Below are positions 1 through 8,417 of a DNA stretch of 64,000 nt, piece after piece. The stretch is from positions 62,001 to 126,000 of the forward strand of contig NZ_JACJSA010000006.1 in the NCBI RefSeq assembly GCF_014697545.1, read 5' to 3'. The notes under the pieces are model-generated. The model did no database searches, was not told the DNA's origin, and saw only the letters and a list, made by a program, of their open reading frames with translations. Both the position numbers and the translations under genes were made by a program. Position 1 is the stretch's first letter, and the number at the start of each line of letters is the position of its first letter. This DNA is from Oscillatoria sp. FACHB-1407 (lineage in GTDB: Bacteria > Cyanobacteriota > Cyanobacteriia > Elainellales > Elainellaceae).

Positions 1-132
1 TTTGATGATCAGGGGTTGCCGATTGGGTTGCAGATGATTGCCAATGTCCTACGGGAGGATTTGTTGTTTTCAGCAGCGTATGCTTACGAGCAAGCAACCC
101 CCTGGCATGAGCAAACACCGCAGTTGGATTAG
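1..132 (+). CDS. gatA: Amidase, probably GatA C-terminal end (partial)
   Basis: An open frame runs from the first base to TAG at 130-132 and encodes the last 43 residues of a protein; the start lies outside the window. The piece [19 protein letters not shown] followed by [15 protein letters not shown] is typical of the C-terminus of the amidase-signature family. It resembles cyanobacterial GatA, the glutaminase subunit of the Asp-tRNA(Asn)/Glu-tRNA(Gln) amidotransferase, which makes Gln-tRNA by transamidation. The catalytic Ser-Ser-Lys region is not in view, so another amidase cannot be excluded. Confidence 0.7.
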   Translation, partial: FDDQGLPIGLQMIANVLREDLLFSAAYAYEQATPWHEQTPQLD

Positions 133-150
133 TTAGGAAAGCGAATTAAA

Positions 151-232
151 TAAGTTCGATATTGGGTGAGCGCGGGTTTTGTCGTCAAATCCATTGCAGG
201 TTTAGCAGATGGGTCTGCTAAACCCGCCTGTA
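151..232 (+). repeat. Interspersed repeat family C, copy 1
   Basis: It begins with AAGTTCGAT, carries GCGGGTTTTGTCGTCAAA and ends with CTAAACCCGCCTGTA. A second copy lies at 61432-61513. The ends of the core (GCGGGTTT and AAACCCGC) are inverted repeats, and this copy also contains a perfect 9-bp stem TTTAGCAGA/TCTGCTAAA with a TGGG loop. It sits 19 bp after the gatA stop, so it may act as a transcript end. Function is not known. Confidence 0.6.
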
Positions 233-234
233 AA

Positions 235-371
235 GTGGTTGGTGGTTAATGGTCAATGGTCAATGGTTGGTGGTTGGTGGTTAATGGTCAATGGTCAATG
301 GTTAATGGTTAATGGTTAATGGTTAATGGTCAATGCTCAATGGTTAGTGGTCAGTGGTTAATGGTCAATGG
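235..371. repeat. Heptamer tandem repeat (STRR type), TGGTTAA/TGGTCAA
   Basis: About 135 bp of degenerate seven-base units (TGGTTAA, TGGTCAA, TGGTTGG) lie in an intergenic spacer. This matches the short tandemly repeated repetitive sequences known from filamentous cyanobacteria. The array continues briefly after the mobile element at 372-480, so that element landed inside the array. No coding capacity is seen. Confidence 0.75.
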
Positions 372-480
372 GGTGGTGTTCCAAACCTGTTGATAACCTC
401 TGTAAGACCCCCTGTAGTCCCCCTTGGTAAGGGGGACGGCGACAGCCAGGGGTTAGTGGCAACAGATCTGAAACACTACC
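372..480 (+). mobile_element. MITE-like element D, copy 1 (109 bp, 9-bp target duplication)
   Basis: The element starts GGTGGTGTTCCAAACCTGTTG, and its end reads, on the other strand, GGTAGTGTTTCAGATCTGTTG: 21-bp terminal inverted repeats with 17 matches. It is flanked on both sides by GGTCAATGG (363-371 and 481-489), a perfect 9-bp duplication, although the surrounding array is itself repetitive. The centre is the palindrome CCCCCTTGGTAAGGGGG. Copy 2 at 17242-17350 differs at only two bases outside the flipped three-base centre. There is no ORF, so it would need a transposase in trans. Confidence 0.75.
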
Positions 481-510
481 GGTCAATGGTTTACGAATGA
501 CTAATGACTG

Positions 511-684
511 TTAACTAACGTCAGTTCGGTTTAAGAGCCCGGCGAATGAATTCGCGGCTACTAGAGCGAAGTCCACCGACGCGGACTACCGAAAATCAAG
601 GTTTGACGAACCGACGCAGGTCGGTTTTGCTCTGATAGCGGCGGTTTTAACCGCCGAAATCCTGATCCCGAATTCACGTTAACT
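511..684 (+). repeat. MITE-like repeat family A, copy 1
   Basis: A roughly 175-bp copy runs from TTAACTAACGTCAGTTCGG to CCGAATTCACGTTAA. The ends are imperfect inverted repeats (AACGT.A.TTCGG), and internal dyads such as CGGCGGTTTTAACCGCCG give strong secondary structure. Its right end lies directly before the ATG of the hydrolase at 686; an inverted copy begins at that gene's stop codon. Other copies are at 1598, 4394, 10598, 18980, 37875 and 44980. Confidence 0.7.
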
Positions 685-685
685 A

Positions 686-1600
686 ATGCCTCATACCCCC
701 TTCTATCTCATCCGTATGAAAAGCTTATTTGCGTCGTTTCGCTGGTTGTCTCTGAGTGTAGTGGGGTTGCTGCTCGTTGCCTATGGCGGGATTTGTCTCT
801 ATCTCTATTTTCGACAGACCCGCTTCATTTTCTTTCCATCCCCTTACATTGAGACGACTCCTGACGAGTTTGGCATGGCGTATGAGGATGTGTGGTTGTC
901 TGTGGGCAATGGCAATCCCCCTGCCCAGCTACATAGCTGGTGGATTCCGGCGCAATCAACGTCACGAGGTGTTGTGTTATATCTGCATGGCAACGGTGCC
1001 AATATCGGTGCCAATGTCGCTCAGGCAGAGCGATTTCATCGGTTAGGGCTATCGGTGTTGTTGATCGACTATCGTGGCTATGGCAAGAGCACAGGCGGTT
1101 TTCCCTCGGAGGTGAAGGTCTATGAAGATGCAGCGATCGCCTGGAATTATCTGACGCAGGAACGGCAGATTCCGCCGCAACAGATTTTGCTGTACGGGCA
1201 TTCCCTGGGAGGGGCGATCGCCACTCAATTAGCCATTCAGCAGCCCGATGCAGCCGGGTTGATTGTGCAGTGTTCGTTCACCTCCATTCGGGAGATGACC
1301 AACCGTATGCCGCCTTATCGTCTGTTACCAATCGATCTCGTGTTGACTCAACGGTTTGACTCAATTCACAAAGTGCCCCGTTTACAAATGCCAGTGTTGT
1401 TTATTCATGGCATAGCAGATACGGAAGTCCCGGCGGATATGAGTCAGAGCTTGTTTGATGCGGCTCCTGAACCGAAACGACTCTGGCTAGTCCCTGGGGC
1501 AGGGCATAACAATGTGGGAGATACCGCAGGAGCAGAATACTTGCGAGTGGTGGAGCAATTCGTGCAGGAAACGATCCCTAATCCAGCAGTGATTGATTAA
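686..1600 (+). CDS. Alpha/beta hydrolase, membrane-anchored
   Basis: 304 residues. An N-terminal hydrophobic segment (about residues 18-40) is followed by an alpha/beta-hydrolase domain like those of the BEM46/ABHD13-type hydrolases. The oxyanion region LYLHGNGANIG lies near residue 100, the nucleophile elbow GHSLGG near 170, an acidic residue in IHGIADTEVP near 247 and the histidine in VPGAGHNN near 275, so the Ser-Asp-His triad looks complete. Substrate is unknown. ATG 686 follows repeat family A by two bases and has no clear ribosome-binding site; ATG 716 (MKSLFASF) is an alternative start that keeps the membrane anchor. The stop codon TAA overlaps the next repeat copy, so the gene is exactly bracketed by inverted repeats. 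Confidence 0.8.
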   Translation: MPHTPFYLIRMKSLFASFRWLSLSVVGLLLVAYGGICLYLYFRQTRFIFFPSPYIETTPDEFGMAYEDVWLSVGNGNPPAQLHSWWIPAQSTSRGVVLYLHGNGANIGANVAQAERFHRLGLSVLLIDYRGYGKSTGGFPSEVKVYEDAAIAWNYLTQERQIPPQQILLYGHSLGGAIATQLAIQQPDAAGLIVQCSFTSIREMTNRMPPYRLLPIDLVLTQRFDSIHKVPRLQMPVLFIHGIADTEVPADMSQSLFDAAPEPKRLWLVPGAGHNNVGDTAGAEYLRVVEQFVQETIPNPAVID

Positions 1601-1757
1601 TGTGAATTCGGGATCAGGATTTTGGCGGTTGAAACCGCTGCTGTCGGCACAAAACCGACCTGTATCAGTTCGTCTAACCCTTGATTTTTGATAGCCTGCG
1701 ACGGCAGATTTGGTTCCGGTCGCCGTGAATTCATTTGCCAGGGTCTTAAACTTGGTC
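1598..1757 (-). repeat. MITE-like repeat family A, copy 2 (inverted)
   Basis: This copy reads in the opposite direction to copy 1: TAATGTGAATTCGGGATCAGG at its left end, then the GGCGGTTGAAACCGC hairpin, and a degenerate far end (CCAGGGTCTTAAACTTGGTCA). The first TAA is the stop codon of the hydrolase at 686-1600. It also separates that gene from the convergent methyltransferase, whose stop is at 1763. Confidence 0.65.
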
Positions 1758-1762
1758 ATTTC

Positions 1763-3778
1763 CTAACCCTTCTGGCACCAAAACCGATACATAGCCGAGA
1801 AGGCAGTGGGATGAGTTGCCTCAAATTGGTCGAGCCAGGTCAGATTAGTTAGGGTGGGATCGTCCGGAAACTGAGCTTTGTATGCCTGAGTTAAATCGGG
1901 GGCGATCGGCTCTAGCCCAATCAAGTGTAAACCAAGGTGCTCTAGGATTTCGGCAATTTGTGGCAGGGTGTAGTTTTGCTCTTGCACATGAAAGATCAGA
2001 TCTCGACAACCGCTTAAGCTGTAGAAATCGGGCGATCGCATCACCTGTGTCACCAAATCATCGGTATTCAACTCAAAGATGGCTTGTCTGGCTTGCCGAA
2101 TGCCGTTGGTCGTCTGTTCAAAGCCTCGTTTGGCAATGAATGCTCGTGCTGACTGGACAGGTTGTCGGACGCGATCGTTATACAAAGCAATTCGCATGAT
2201 CCCCATCGGCTTCAACAGGTTGACGAGCACCCGCCAACCCGCTACCGGATCGTCCAGATGGTGTAACACACCCACCGACTCAATTACCGCAAAGGACTGT
2301 TGCAGTGATCCCAACTCCAAAATATCGCCCTGATAGAAAGTGATGTTTTGCACACCGAGTTCCGTTGCCATGCGACTGGCATAAGCAAGACTGGCACGAC
2401 TGAGATCAACAGCAACTACATTGCTGTTTTCGTAGGTTTGAGCCACGTCGATCGCGTGTTTGCCCGTGCCACATCCAGCTACGAGAACTTGTAGAGGTTC
2501 TTGCAAAAAGGGGGGTGGAGAAAAGTGGGGTAGTAGGCTAGTCAATAGGGTAGTCAGCGGACGAGGAGCGATCTTCGGAAGGCTAATCCAGCGAGGGTAA
2601 GGATTTTCCTCGTATTGAGTTTGAACCGCGAGGGAGATTTCATCTTGAATTGGAGTGATTGCCTGAAGGGTTGTTTGGATAGTCTGTTCTTGTTGGCGAT
2701 CGCGCACACTCCGTTTGACCAGCAATCGCATCAGGGGATGCCAGGATTCGGAGGTAACCTCTAACAGGCGATCGCTCCCGCATAGAGTGTGCAATGAAAG
2801 GTAGGTTGCGATCGTTGCGAGTTGCAGTTGAAATTCTGTAGTCGTGACAGGAGTCGTGACAGCCGATAATAACTGCTGCTTAAGCTGGGTTTGGTGCTGC
2901 TGTAGTGTTTGCTCTTCAGCCGCACTGACCGCAAAGACATACTCATTGTTGAAACACTGCACAGCTAGAGCCGCTACAAATGCGAGTGAGTTTGGGTCGG
3001 GCGATCGCTCCAACAGTTGCTTGCGGAGGTGAGTCAGGAAGATTTCTACTTCCGGGTCAACCAAAACTGACCGTATCAAAATCTGCTGGAGTAACGATTG
3101 CTGAAACAGCCACTCCAACTCTGATTGGGCTGAATTGATTAAAGTTGCTTCACGGTCGTGCAACAGACGAGTCATCTCTGGAGTCAGCTTGAGTAGATAG
3201 GTGGCGATCGCCCCCAGGGTTTGCTGATCCACTTCTGGCAAGTCAAAGCAATGCTCTATCGTTTGCAAGAACTCCGCATCCACAGTTGCAAAGGCTAAAT
3301 GGGGCAAACACCGGGCAAATCGAGAGAGGTAGTCTAAGTTTTGGGGATCGAGCCGCACCGCAACATAGGCATGGTTAAAGGCAACATCCCACTCACCTCG
3401 ATTGACTAAAACCCCAGCTAGACGGTGATGCACGGCGGGATCGCTGGGAGATTGCTGTAACGCCTGACGATAGATTGCTTCTGCTGTCTCCAGATTGCCG
3501 TTGCTGGAGTAGCGATCGCCTGCTTCTAACAATATCCCCACCAGTTCCGTTGTCCATGCTGTGACCTGATCTGGCTCCCCTTGAGCCAACACATACACCC
3601 AGGTAGATTCTGCCGCCAATGCATCACCCGCTAGCAGTTGCGCCAAACCCAACCGCCAGTAATGAGACGCTTCATCTGGCTCAGCCTCAATGCACTGCTC
3701 ATACAGAGCGATCGCCTGATCGGGTTGCTCGTGCGACAGAGCCTCGGATGCCTGGTGCAGCCATTGGGAAATAGCCAT
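1763..3778 (-). CDS. TPR protein fused to SAM-dependent methyltransferase
   Basis: 671 residues. The first 160 or so form tetratricopeptide-type helical pairs (for example AIALYEQCIEAEPDEASHYW and ETAEAIYRQALQQSPSDPAV). A middle helical region without a recognised domain follows. A class I methyltransferase lies in the last third: motif I is VLVAGCGTGKHA near residues 427-440, followed by VVAVDLSRASL and the ESVGVLHHLDDP motif. The family usually methylates small molecules or proteins; the acceptor here cannot be told. The start ATG is at 3778. It is divergent to nothing close and convergent with the hydrolase. Confidence 0.8.
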   Translation of the reverse strand: MAISQWLHQASEALSHEQPDQAIALYEQCIEAEPDEASHYWRLGLAQLLAGDALAAESTWVYVLAQGEPDQVTAWTTELVGILLEAGDRYSSNGNLETAEAIYRQALQQSPSDPAVHHRLAGVLVNRGEWDVAFNHAYVAVRLDPQNLDYLSRFARCLPHLAFATVDAEFLQTIEHCFDLPEVDQQTLGAIATYLLKLTPEMTRLLHDREATLINSAQSELEWLFQQSLLQQILIRSVLVDPEVEIFLTHLRKQLLERSPDPNSLAFVAALAVQCFNNEYVFAVSAAEEQTLQQHQTQLKQQLLSAVTTPVTTTEFQLQLATIATYLSLHTLCGSDRLLEVTSESWHPLMRLLVKRSVRDRQQEQTIQTTLQAITPIQDEISLAVQTQYEENPYPRWISLPKIAPRPLTTLLTSLLPHFSPPPFLQEPLQVLVAGCGTGKHAIDVAQTYENSNVVAVDLSRASLAYASRMATELGVQNITFYQGDILELGSLQQSFAVIESVGVLHHLDDPVAGWRVLVNLLKPMGIMRIALYNDRVRQPVQSARAFIAKRGFEQTTNGIRQARQAIFELNTDDLVTQVMRSPDFYSLSGCRDLIFHVQEQNYTLPQIAEILEHLGLHLIGLEPIAPDLTQAYKAQFPDDPTLTNLTWLDQFEATHPTAFSAMYRFWCQKG

Positions 3779-3838
3779 AGCATGACATTTACAGTTCTCC
3801 TTCAGTGTAGTCGGGGGCTATGGTTTGCCGGGAATAAA

Positions 3839-4273
3839 TCAGGAGCTTTTTTCTAGCTCAAATCGTGTGCAAGCGTCTGACGGTTCTCTAGAATCCGGCT
3901 GATTTTCCTGCTCTTGAGGCAATTGCCAGGTTTCGACATTCAGCCCCAGATCGACCATGACCTGATTAGTTGCCCAAGTCGCTCCCTCAAACAGTTGCAC
4001 CATTTCCAGAGAAGCAGACTCTAATTTTTGTCCAGTCATGTCGTACAGATTTACCTCCCCCGGTGCATCGCTGCCCTGTCCTGGCATCGCAATCAACATC
4101 GGGTAAGAACGCACGACGATGCAAAATTGACCATTCTGACTGGATTCAGTACTACGAATGTAAGACTGACAAGCCGTTAAAAACGTTGTGATTGACAACA
4201 GAAGCAAACTTCTCAAGCGGGATGATGGGTAGACGTTTCGGGGATAGCGCGATCGCCAAAGGGTCATAGTCAT
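3839..4273 (-). CDS. Putative lipoprotein, conserved hypothetical
   Basis: 144 residues. An arginine-containing start is followed by a hydrophobic stretch and the lipobox LTAC near residue 35, so it is predicted to be cut and lipidated at that cysteine. The mature part contains CIVVRSYPMLIAMPGQGS and a paired-looking later cysteine (ACTRFELE). No enzymatic motif is visible. The stop lies 60 bp before the start of the TPR-methyltransferase on the same strand, so the two could be cotranscribed. Function is unknown. Confidence 0.6.
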   Translation of the reverse strand: MTMTLWRSRYPRNVYPSSRLRSLLLLSITTFLTACQSYIRSTESSQNGQFCIVVRSYPMLIAMPGQGSDAPGEVNLYDMTGQKLESASLEMVQLFEGATWATNQVMVDLGLNVETWQLPQEQENQPDSREPSDACTRFELEKSS

Positions 4274-4393
4274 CCAGTCCAGCGTTGAACTCAGCTAAAT
4301 CTAATTCAGCCTTTTGTAGAGTTTTTTGAACTGTGAATTTGAACTGTGAATTAGACGCAGGTTAGTAGCACGACACAGTAGACTTGAACTAAA

Positions 4394-4564
4394 TTAACGT
4401 CAATTCGGGTTAAGCACTTGGCGAATGAATGCGCGGCTATCAAGACGCAGTCCACTGTTGCGGACTACCGGAAATCACAGGTTCGCTCAACCGACGCAGG
4501 TTGGTTTTGTGCCGATAGCTGCGGTTTCAACCGCCAAAATCCTGAATCTCGAACTCAGGTTAAA
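4394..4564 (+). repeat. MITE-like repeat family A, copy 3
   Basis: It starts TTAACGTCAATTCGGG and ends with CTCGAACTCAGGTTAA, with internal hairpin sequence CGCAGTCCACTGTTGCGG and GCGGTTTCAACCGC. It fills most of the 344-bp gap between the lipoprotein gene and hfq. The hfq start codon lies 54 bp beyond it, so the repeat is likely within or next to the hfq promoter or leader. Confidence 0.7.
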
Positions 4565-4617
4565 TTAGCAACAGCGATCGCCACTTTTTGAAAGGATTAC
4601 TGATAAGGATTACTGAT

Positions 4618-4833
4618 ATGTCAACCGAACTTGAAACTGGTCTACCGAGCATCCGCCAAATTCAAACCATGATTCGGGAAGAGCGGGAAGTTGAACTCAA
4701 GCTGATCACAAATGATCTATTGACGGGCAAGATGCGCTGGCAAGATCAAAACTGCATTTGTCTCATTGATCACTACGACCAGCCCACAATTATCTGGCGC
4801 AATGCCATTGTATTTATCAAACCCAAGCTCTAG
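4618..4833 (+). CDS. hfq: RNA chaperone Hfq, cyanobacterial type
   Basis: 71 residues, the usual length of the divergent cyanobacterial Hfq (Sm-like fold). The match extends over the whole protein: LPSIRQIQTMIREEREVELK, NDLLTGKMRWQD, then HYDQPTIIWRNAIVFIKP, which carries the Sm2-like strand. In Synechocystis the homologue is needed for motility and works with the pilus ATPase PilB1 rather than as a classical sRNA matchmaker. ATG 4618 is preferred over an upstream TTG at 4588 because of length and the AAGGAT site 8 bp upstream. The leader has a tandem repeat GGATTACTGATA, giving two ribosome-site-like sequences. The stop shares CTAG with the convergent antiporter stop. Confidence 0.9.
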   Translation: MSTELETGLPSIRQIQTMIREEREVELKLITNDLLTGKMRWQDQNCICLIDHYDQPTIIWRNAIVFIKPKL

Positions 4834-7181
4834 TTGTCTGGTTCGCGTGACCCATCGGCTGATACCAGATTTGGCACCGTCTCACTCACCGGAACTGTGA
4901 CGGCTGCAACTGGCAATTTAGATACCAGCGTCAATGGCACGATCCACTGCTGAGCCAGCTTTAGATTAGCATCACTGCCACATAACAAGAGGCGATCGCC
5001 TAGCTCCAACTCAGCGGTGCCATTGGGGAAGCGAATGAATTTGCCCTCGCGGCGAATAGCCTGTACCTGCACGCCATGTTGACGGCTCAGATCTAGCTCA
5101 GCCAGGGTCTTGTTGATAACTGGGCTATGATTAGGCACGATCAGCCACTGACAGCACGCCATTTCCTTTGCACGGACTGGGGCTTCGCCTTTTGCCAGAT
5201 CCTTAAACGCAGCTAGCTCCTCCGGCTCACCCACCAACAACAGGCGATCGCCTCCTTGCAACACCGTTTGACTGTCTGGATAGTCCTTTTCCTGCCCGTC
5301 TGTGCGTTGAATCGCCAGCAGGCTAACCCCTAGCAACCGCCGCAAATCAGCCTCTTCGAGGGTCATTCCCACTAAAGGAGACGTATCCGGTAAGGTGTAC
5401 CACTGGCGGTTCATATCCTGTGTTGCACTGCGGAGTTCGCGGGACACCTCATCCAGAGACTGTTCTGGGCGCAGGTCAAGGTAATGACTGTTGCGGATGT
5501 CTGCCACTTCCCGTTGGACTGTTCCAGGGTTCAATCCCATTTGAACTAGTAGATGGGAGGATAGCTCTAAACTTGCTTCAAATTCCGGTTGTACCACCTC
5601 CCGTGCGCCCAGTTGATACAGTAATTCGATGTCTTTATCCTGTCCTGCTCGGACGACAACATCCAGATCAGGAGCTAGTTCCAGGGCACGCTTGAGGCAC
5701 AGCCGAGTGCTCATCGGGTCAGGTAGGGCGATCGCCATTCCTTTGGCGCGGGTCACTCCTGCCGCCTCCATGACGTGTAGACTCGCCGCGTTGCCGTAGA
5801 TGTAGGACACACCCAGTTCACGCACCTGCTGAATCACCTGCTCCGACTGGTCAATGACCACAACCGGATAGTTGTGCTCCCGCAACAGGCGGACAATATT
5901 GCGACCGACTCGCCCATATCCGCACACCACAACATGATCTTGGGTGGGCACATCCTCTGACATCTCAACGGCGCGATCGGCACCCTCCAGCCAATCCTTA
6001 AACCAGGGAACAGTCTCTGCCCACAGGAAGAGTTGGGGCACCAATCGCAACACAAACGGTGTGAAGACTAACGTAACGGCAGTTGTTCCTAAAATCAGCA
6101 GGTAAACCTGACGAGAGACGATCCCCAATGCCTGACCTTTACTCGCCAGGACGAAGGAAAATTCCCCAATTTGAGCTAACCCCAACCCGGCAATCAAGGC
6201 AGTCTTGAGGGGATAGCGGAATGCTCGCACCAGCGGTGTGACGATGAGAAACTTGCCGACAAAAACCAGAGCAACCAATCCCAGGATCAATTCCAGGTTG
6301 TTCCAGATAAACACCGGGTCGATCAACATCCCCACGGCTGCAAAAAACAAACTCGCGAAGATATCACGAATCGGTTCTACGTAGGTCAGCGTTTGGTCGG
6401 CGTACTCCACCTCTGAGATCATGAGTCCGGCGATGAATGCCCCCATCTCAATCGACAGCCCCAAATGCTCTGTCAACAGGGCAATGCCAAGACAAAGCGC
6501 GACTACACCCAGCAGAAATAACTCTCGGCTCTCCGTCCGTGCCAGCAACCGCAACAGCGAGGGAATCACCCAAATGCCAGCGGCGATCGCTCCTGCGGCT
6601 AGCAGAGCGGTTTGCAACAATGCCCACCCGACAGCAATACCAATCTCATCAGCGGGGCGATCGAGGGCAGGCAACACCGCTAACATCAGTCCTAATGCCA
6701 GGTCTTGCACTACCAAAATGCCCAGCATGACTCGACCGTGTGGGGTTTCCGTCTCGTTGCGCTCCATCAAACACTTGAGCACAACCGCGGTCGATGAGAG
6801 CGACAAGATAGCCCCTAAAAACACCCCTTGAGTAGGAGATGTAACCCAGCCAATACCAATCGAAACCAGAGCCGTCACTAAAATCGTGGAGAGAATTTGT
6901 AGCGTCCCTCCCCCCAAACTGATGGCTTGCACTTTCCTCAATTCAGCAAAGGAGAATTCCACACCCAGTGCAAACAGCAAAAATGCAGCTCCCAGTTGTG
7001 CCAGTGTTTCTACCTGAACTAATTCCTTTATTAGCCCCAACCCAGCAGGGCCAACTAACACCCCTCCCACCAAATAACCCAGCAACACGGGCTGTTTTAA
7101 CAACGCGGCGAGCAATCCGCCTCCAGCTGCTGCTGCTAATACCATTACTAAATCAACAATCAGCCTGACGTCTTCTTGCAC
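4830..7181 (-). CDS. CPA2 cation:proton antiporter with RCK (TrkA) domains
   Basis: 783 residues. Residues 1-390 form about 12 membrane segments of the Na+/H+ exchanger (KefB-like CPA2) fold, including the QLGAAFLLFALGVEFSFAEL segment. A TrkA-N nucleotide-binding domain begins near residue 413 (VVVCGYGRVGRNIVRLLRE, a GxGxxG Rossmann loop). Two TrkA-C domains follow (about 590-660 and 690-755). The family exports K+ or Na+ in exchange for protons under control of bound nucleotides. Ion specificity cannot be read from the sequence. It converges with hfq, the two stop codons overlapping in CTAG. Confidence 0.9.
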   Translation of the reverse strand: MQEDVRLIVDLVMVLAAAAGGGLLAALLKQPVLLGYLVGGVLVGPAGLGLIKELVQVETLAQLGAAFLLFALGVEFSFAELRKVQAISLGGGTLQILSTILVTALVSIGIGWVTSPTQGVFLGAILSLSSTAVVLKCLMERNETETPHGRVMLGILVVQDLALGLMLAVLPALDRPADEIGIAVGWALLQTALLAAGAIAAGIWVIPSLLRLLARTESRELFLLGVVALCLGIALLTEHLGLSIEMGAFIAGLMISEVEYADQTLTYVEPIRDIFASLFFAAVGMLIDPVFIWNNLELILGLVALVFVGKFLIVTPLVRAFRYPLKTALIAGLGLAQIGEFSFVLASKGQALGIVSRQVYLLILGTTAVTLVFTPFVLRLVPQLFLWAETVPWFKDWLEGADRAVEMSEDVPTQDHVVVCGYGRVGRNIVRLLREHNYPVVVIDQSEQVIQQVRELGVSYIYGNAASLHVMEAAGVTRAKGMAIALPDPMSTRLCLKRALELAPDLDVVVRAGQDKDIELLYQLGAREVVQPEFEASLELSSHLLVQMGLNPGTVQREVADIRNSHYLDLRPEQSLDEVSRELRSATQDMNRQWYTLPDTSPLVGMTLEEADLRRLLGVSLLAIQRTDGQEKDYPDSQTVLQGGDRLLLVGEPEELAAFKDLAKGEAPVRAKEMACCQWLIVPNHSPVINKTLAELDLSRQHGVQVQAIRREGKFIRFPNGTAELELGDRLLLCGSDANLKLAQQWIVPLTLVSKLPVAAVTVPVSETVPNLVSADGSREPDN

Positions 7182-7366
7182 GGGTTCCTAGCGATCCTGA
7201 GAGAAATGTTAAATAGTCTTAATTCTTAGAATACAGAGTTTTGTAGGTGACTGGGAGAGGAGATTGGGTGAAACAGGTAATTTGTAAAAACAGTTGGAAC
7301 TCCTGGGAAAGGAATGTTAGTCTATCTGGTCAAGAGTGTTTGCCTCCTCATCGTCGCCTCCTCACC

Positions 7367-8278
7367 ATGACTTCTCTGATCTCTAGACTCCGCGTTGTCT
7401 CTCCTCAATTGAATCGTCTGATTCGTCAGCCTCGATTGATTCTTAGTCTATTTTTTGGCTTGATTGTTTTGTTATCGGTCTTAACTAGCCCTGCTCAAGC
7501 GTTTCAAGTGCAGGTGCAGCCAACGAATCCACAACTGGGAGACACGATCTCGGTAATTGTGCAGAGCGATCGCCCCAACACAACTCCCACAGTTACCTTT
7601 AACCAGAAGACCTACCCAACGTTTGCCACAGGCACCAATCGTTATCGAGCACTGCTGCCCACGACTCCGCTCGATCGCCCTGGGCGGATGACGATTCAGG
7701 TCACGGATGGTCAGGATGTCAGCAACTTAGCGGTAAACTTGCGCGATCGCTCCTTTCCCACACAGCGCATCCGCGTGAGGGGGGGTGGTTCTGACGGCAC
7801 AGATTTTGAGTTTAATCGGGTGAATGAGTTTAAGCGGTTAGTGACGCCTGAAAAGTTTTGGAGCGGGGCATTTGCCCGTCCGGCAGGGGGTGAAATTACC
7901 TCCGTGTACGGGGTACGGCGGTATTACAACGGTGTTTTTGCGCAAAACTACTATCACCGAGGCGTGGATTACGGCGGTGGTGCAGGTGCCCCAGTGGTGG
8001 CTCCGGCTCCCGGTCGAGTGGTGTTAGTAGGACGCGAATCGGAAGGATTTCGGCTCCATGGCAACACCATTGGTATTGACCATGGGCAGGGCGTTTCCAG
8101 CATTTTTCTGCATCTCAGCCGCATGGATGTGCGTGAGGGAGATTTTGTGCAAGCAGGGCAACGGATTGGGGCGATCGGGGCGACTGGTTCCGCCACTGGA
8201 CCCAATTTACATTGGGGCTTGTATGTGCATGGGCAGTCGGTTGACCCTGTTCCCTGGCGGTATGACGGGTTTGAGTAG
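7367..8278 (+). CDS. M23 family metallopeptidase, secreted
   Basis: 303 residues from ATG 7367. An upstream in-frame GTG at 7247 would put 40 atypical residues before a normal signal peptide and is not used here. The signal peptide (LILSLFFGLIVLLSVLTSP, then AQA) is near residue 45. A beta-rich N-terminal part follows, and the C-terminal LytM/M23 domain has its zinc ligands in YHRGVDYG (about residue 197), FLHLSRMDV (about 248) and NLHWGLYVHG (about 280). Members cut peptide cross-links in peptidoglycan or, when degenerate, activate amidases; here the ligands look intact. It acts in the periplasm. Confidence 0.9.
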   Translation: MTSLISRLRVVSPQLNRLIRQPRLILSLFFGLIVLLSVLTSPAQAFQVQVQPTNPQLGDTISVIVQSDRPNTTPTVTFNQKTYPTFATGTNRYRALLPTTPLDRPGRMTIQVTDGQDVSNLAVNLRDRSFPTQRIRVRGGGSDGTDFEFNRVNEFKRLVTPEKFWSGAFARPAGGEITSVYGVRRYYNGVFAQNYYHRGVDYGGGAGAPVVAPAPGRVVLVGRESEGFRLHGNTIGIDHGQGVSSIFLHLSRMDVREGDFVQAGQRIGAIGATGSATGPNLHWGLYVHGQSVDPVPWRYDGFE

Positions 8279-8417
8279 AGCTTACCTGTAGCATTGGCGC
8301 GAAAGTTTCACACAATCTATATCAAATTCGGTGCCTTTTATGGAATCTGGGGCAAACTATAGCTGAGGGACATAAGCTTGCCCCCTCAACGTCTCCCTGG
8401 ATATAGAGAACAACAAT

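Noticed and set aside
235-371. Tandem repeats as possible CRISPR array
   Set aside because: Units are seven bases with no spacers, so they fit STRR arrays.
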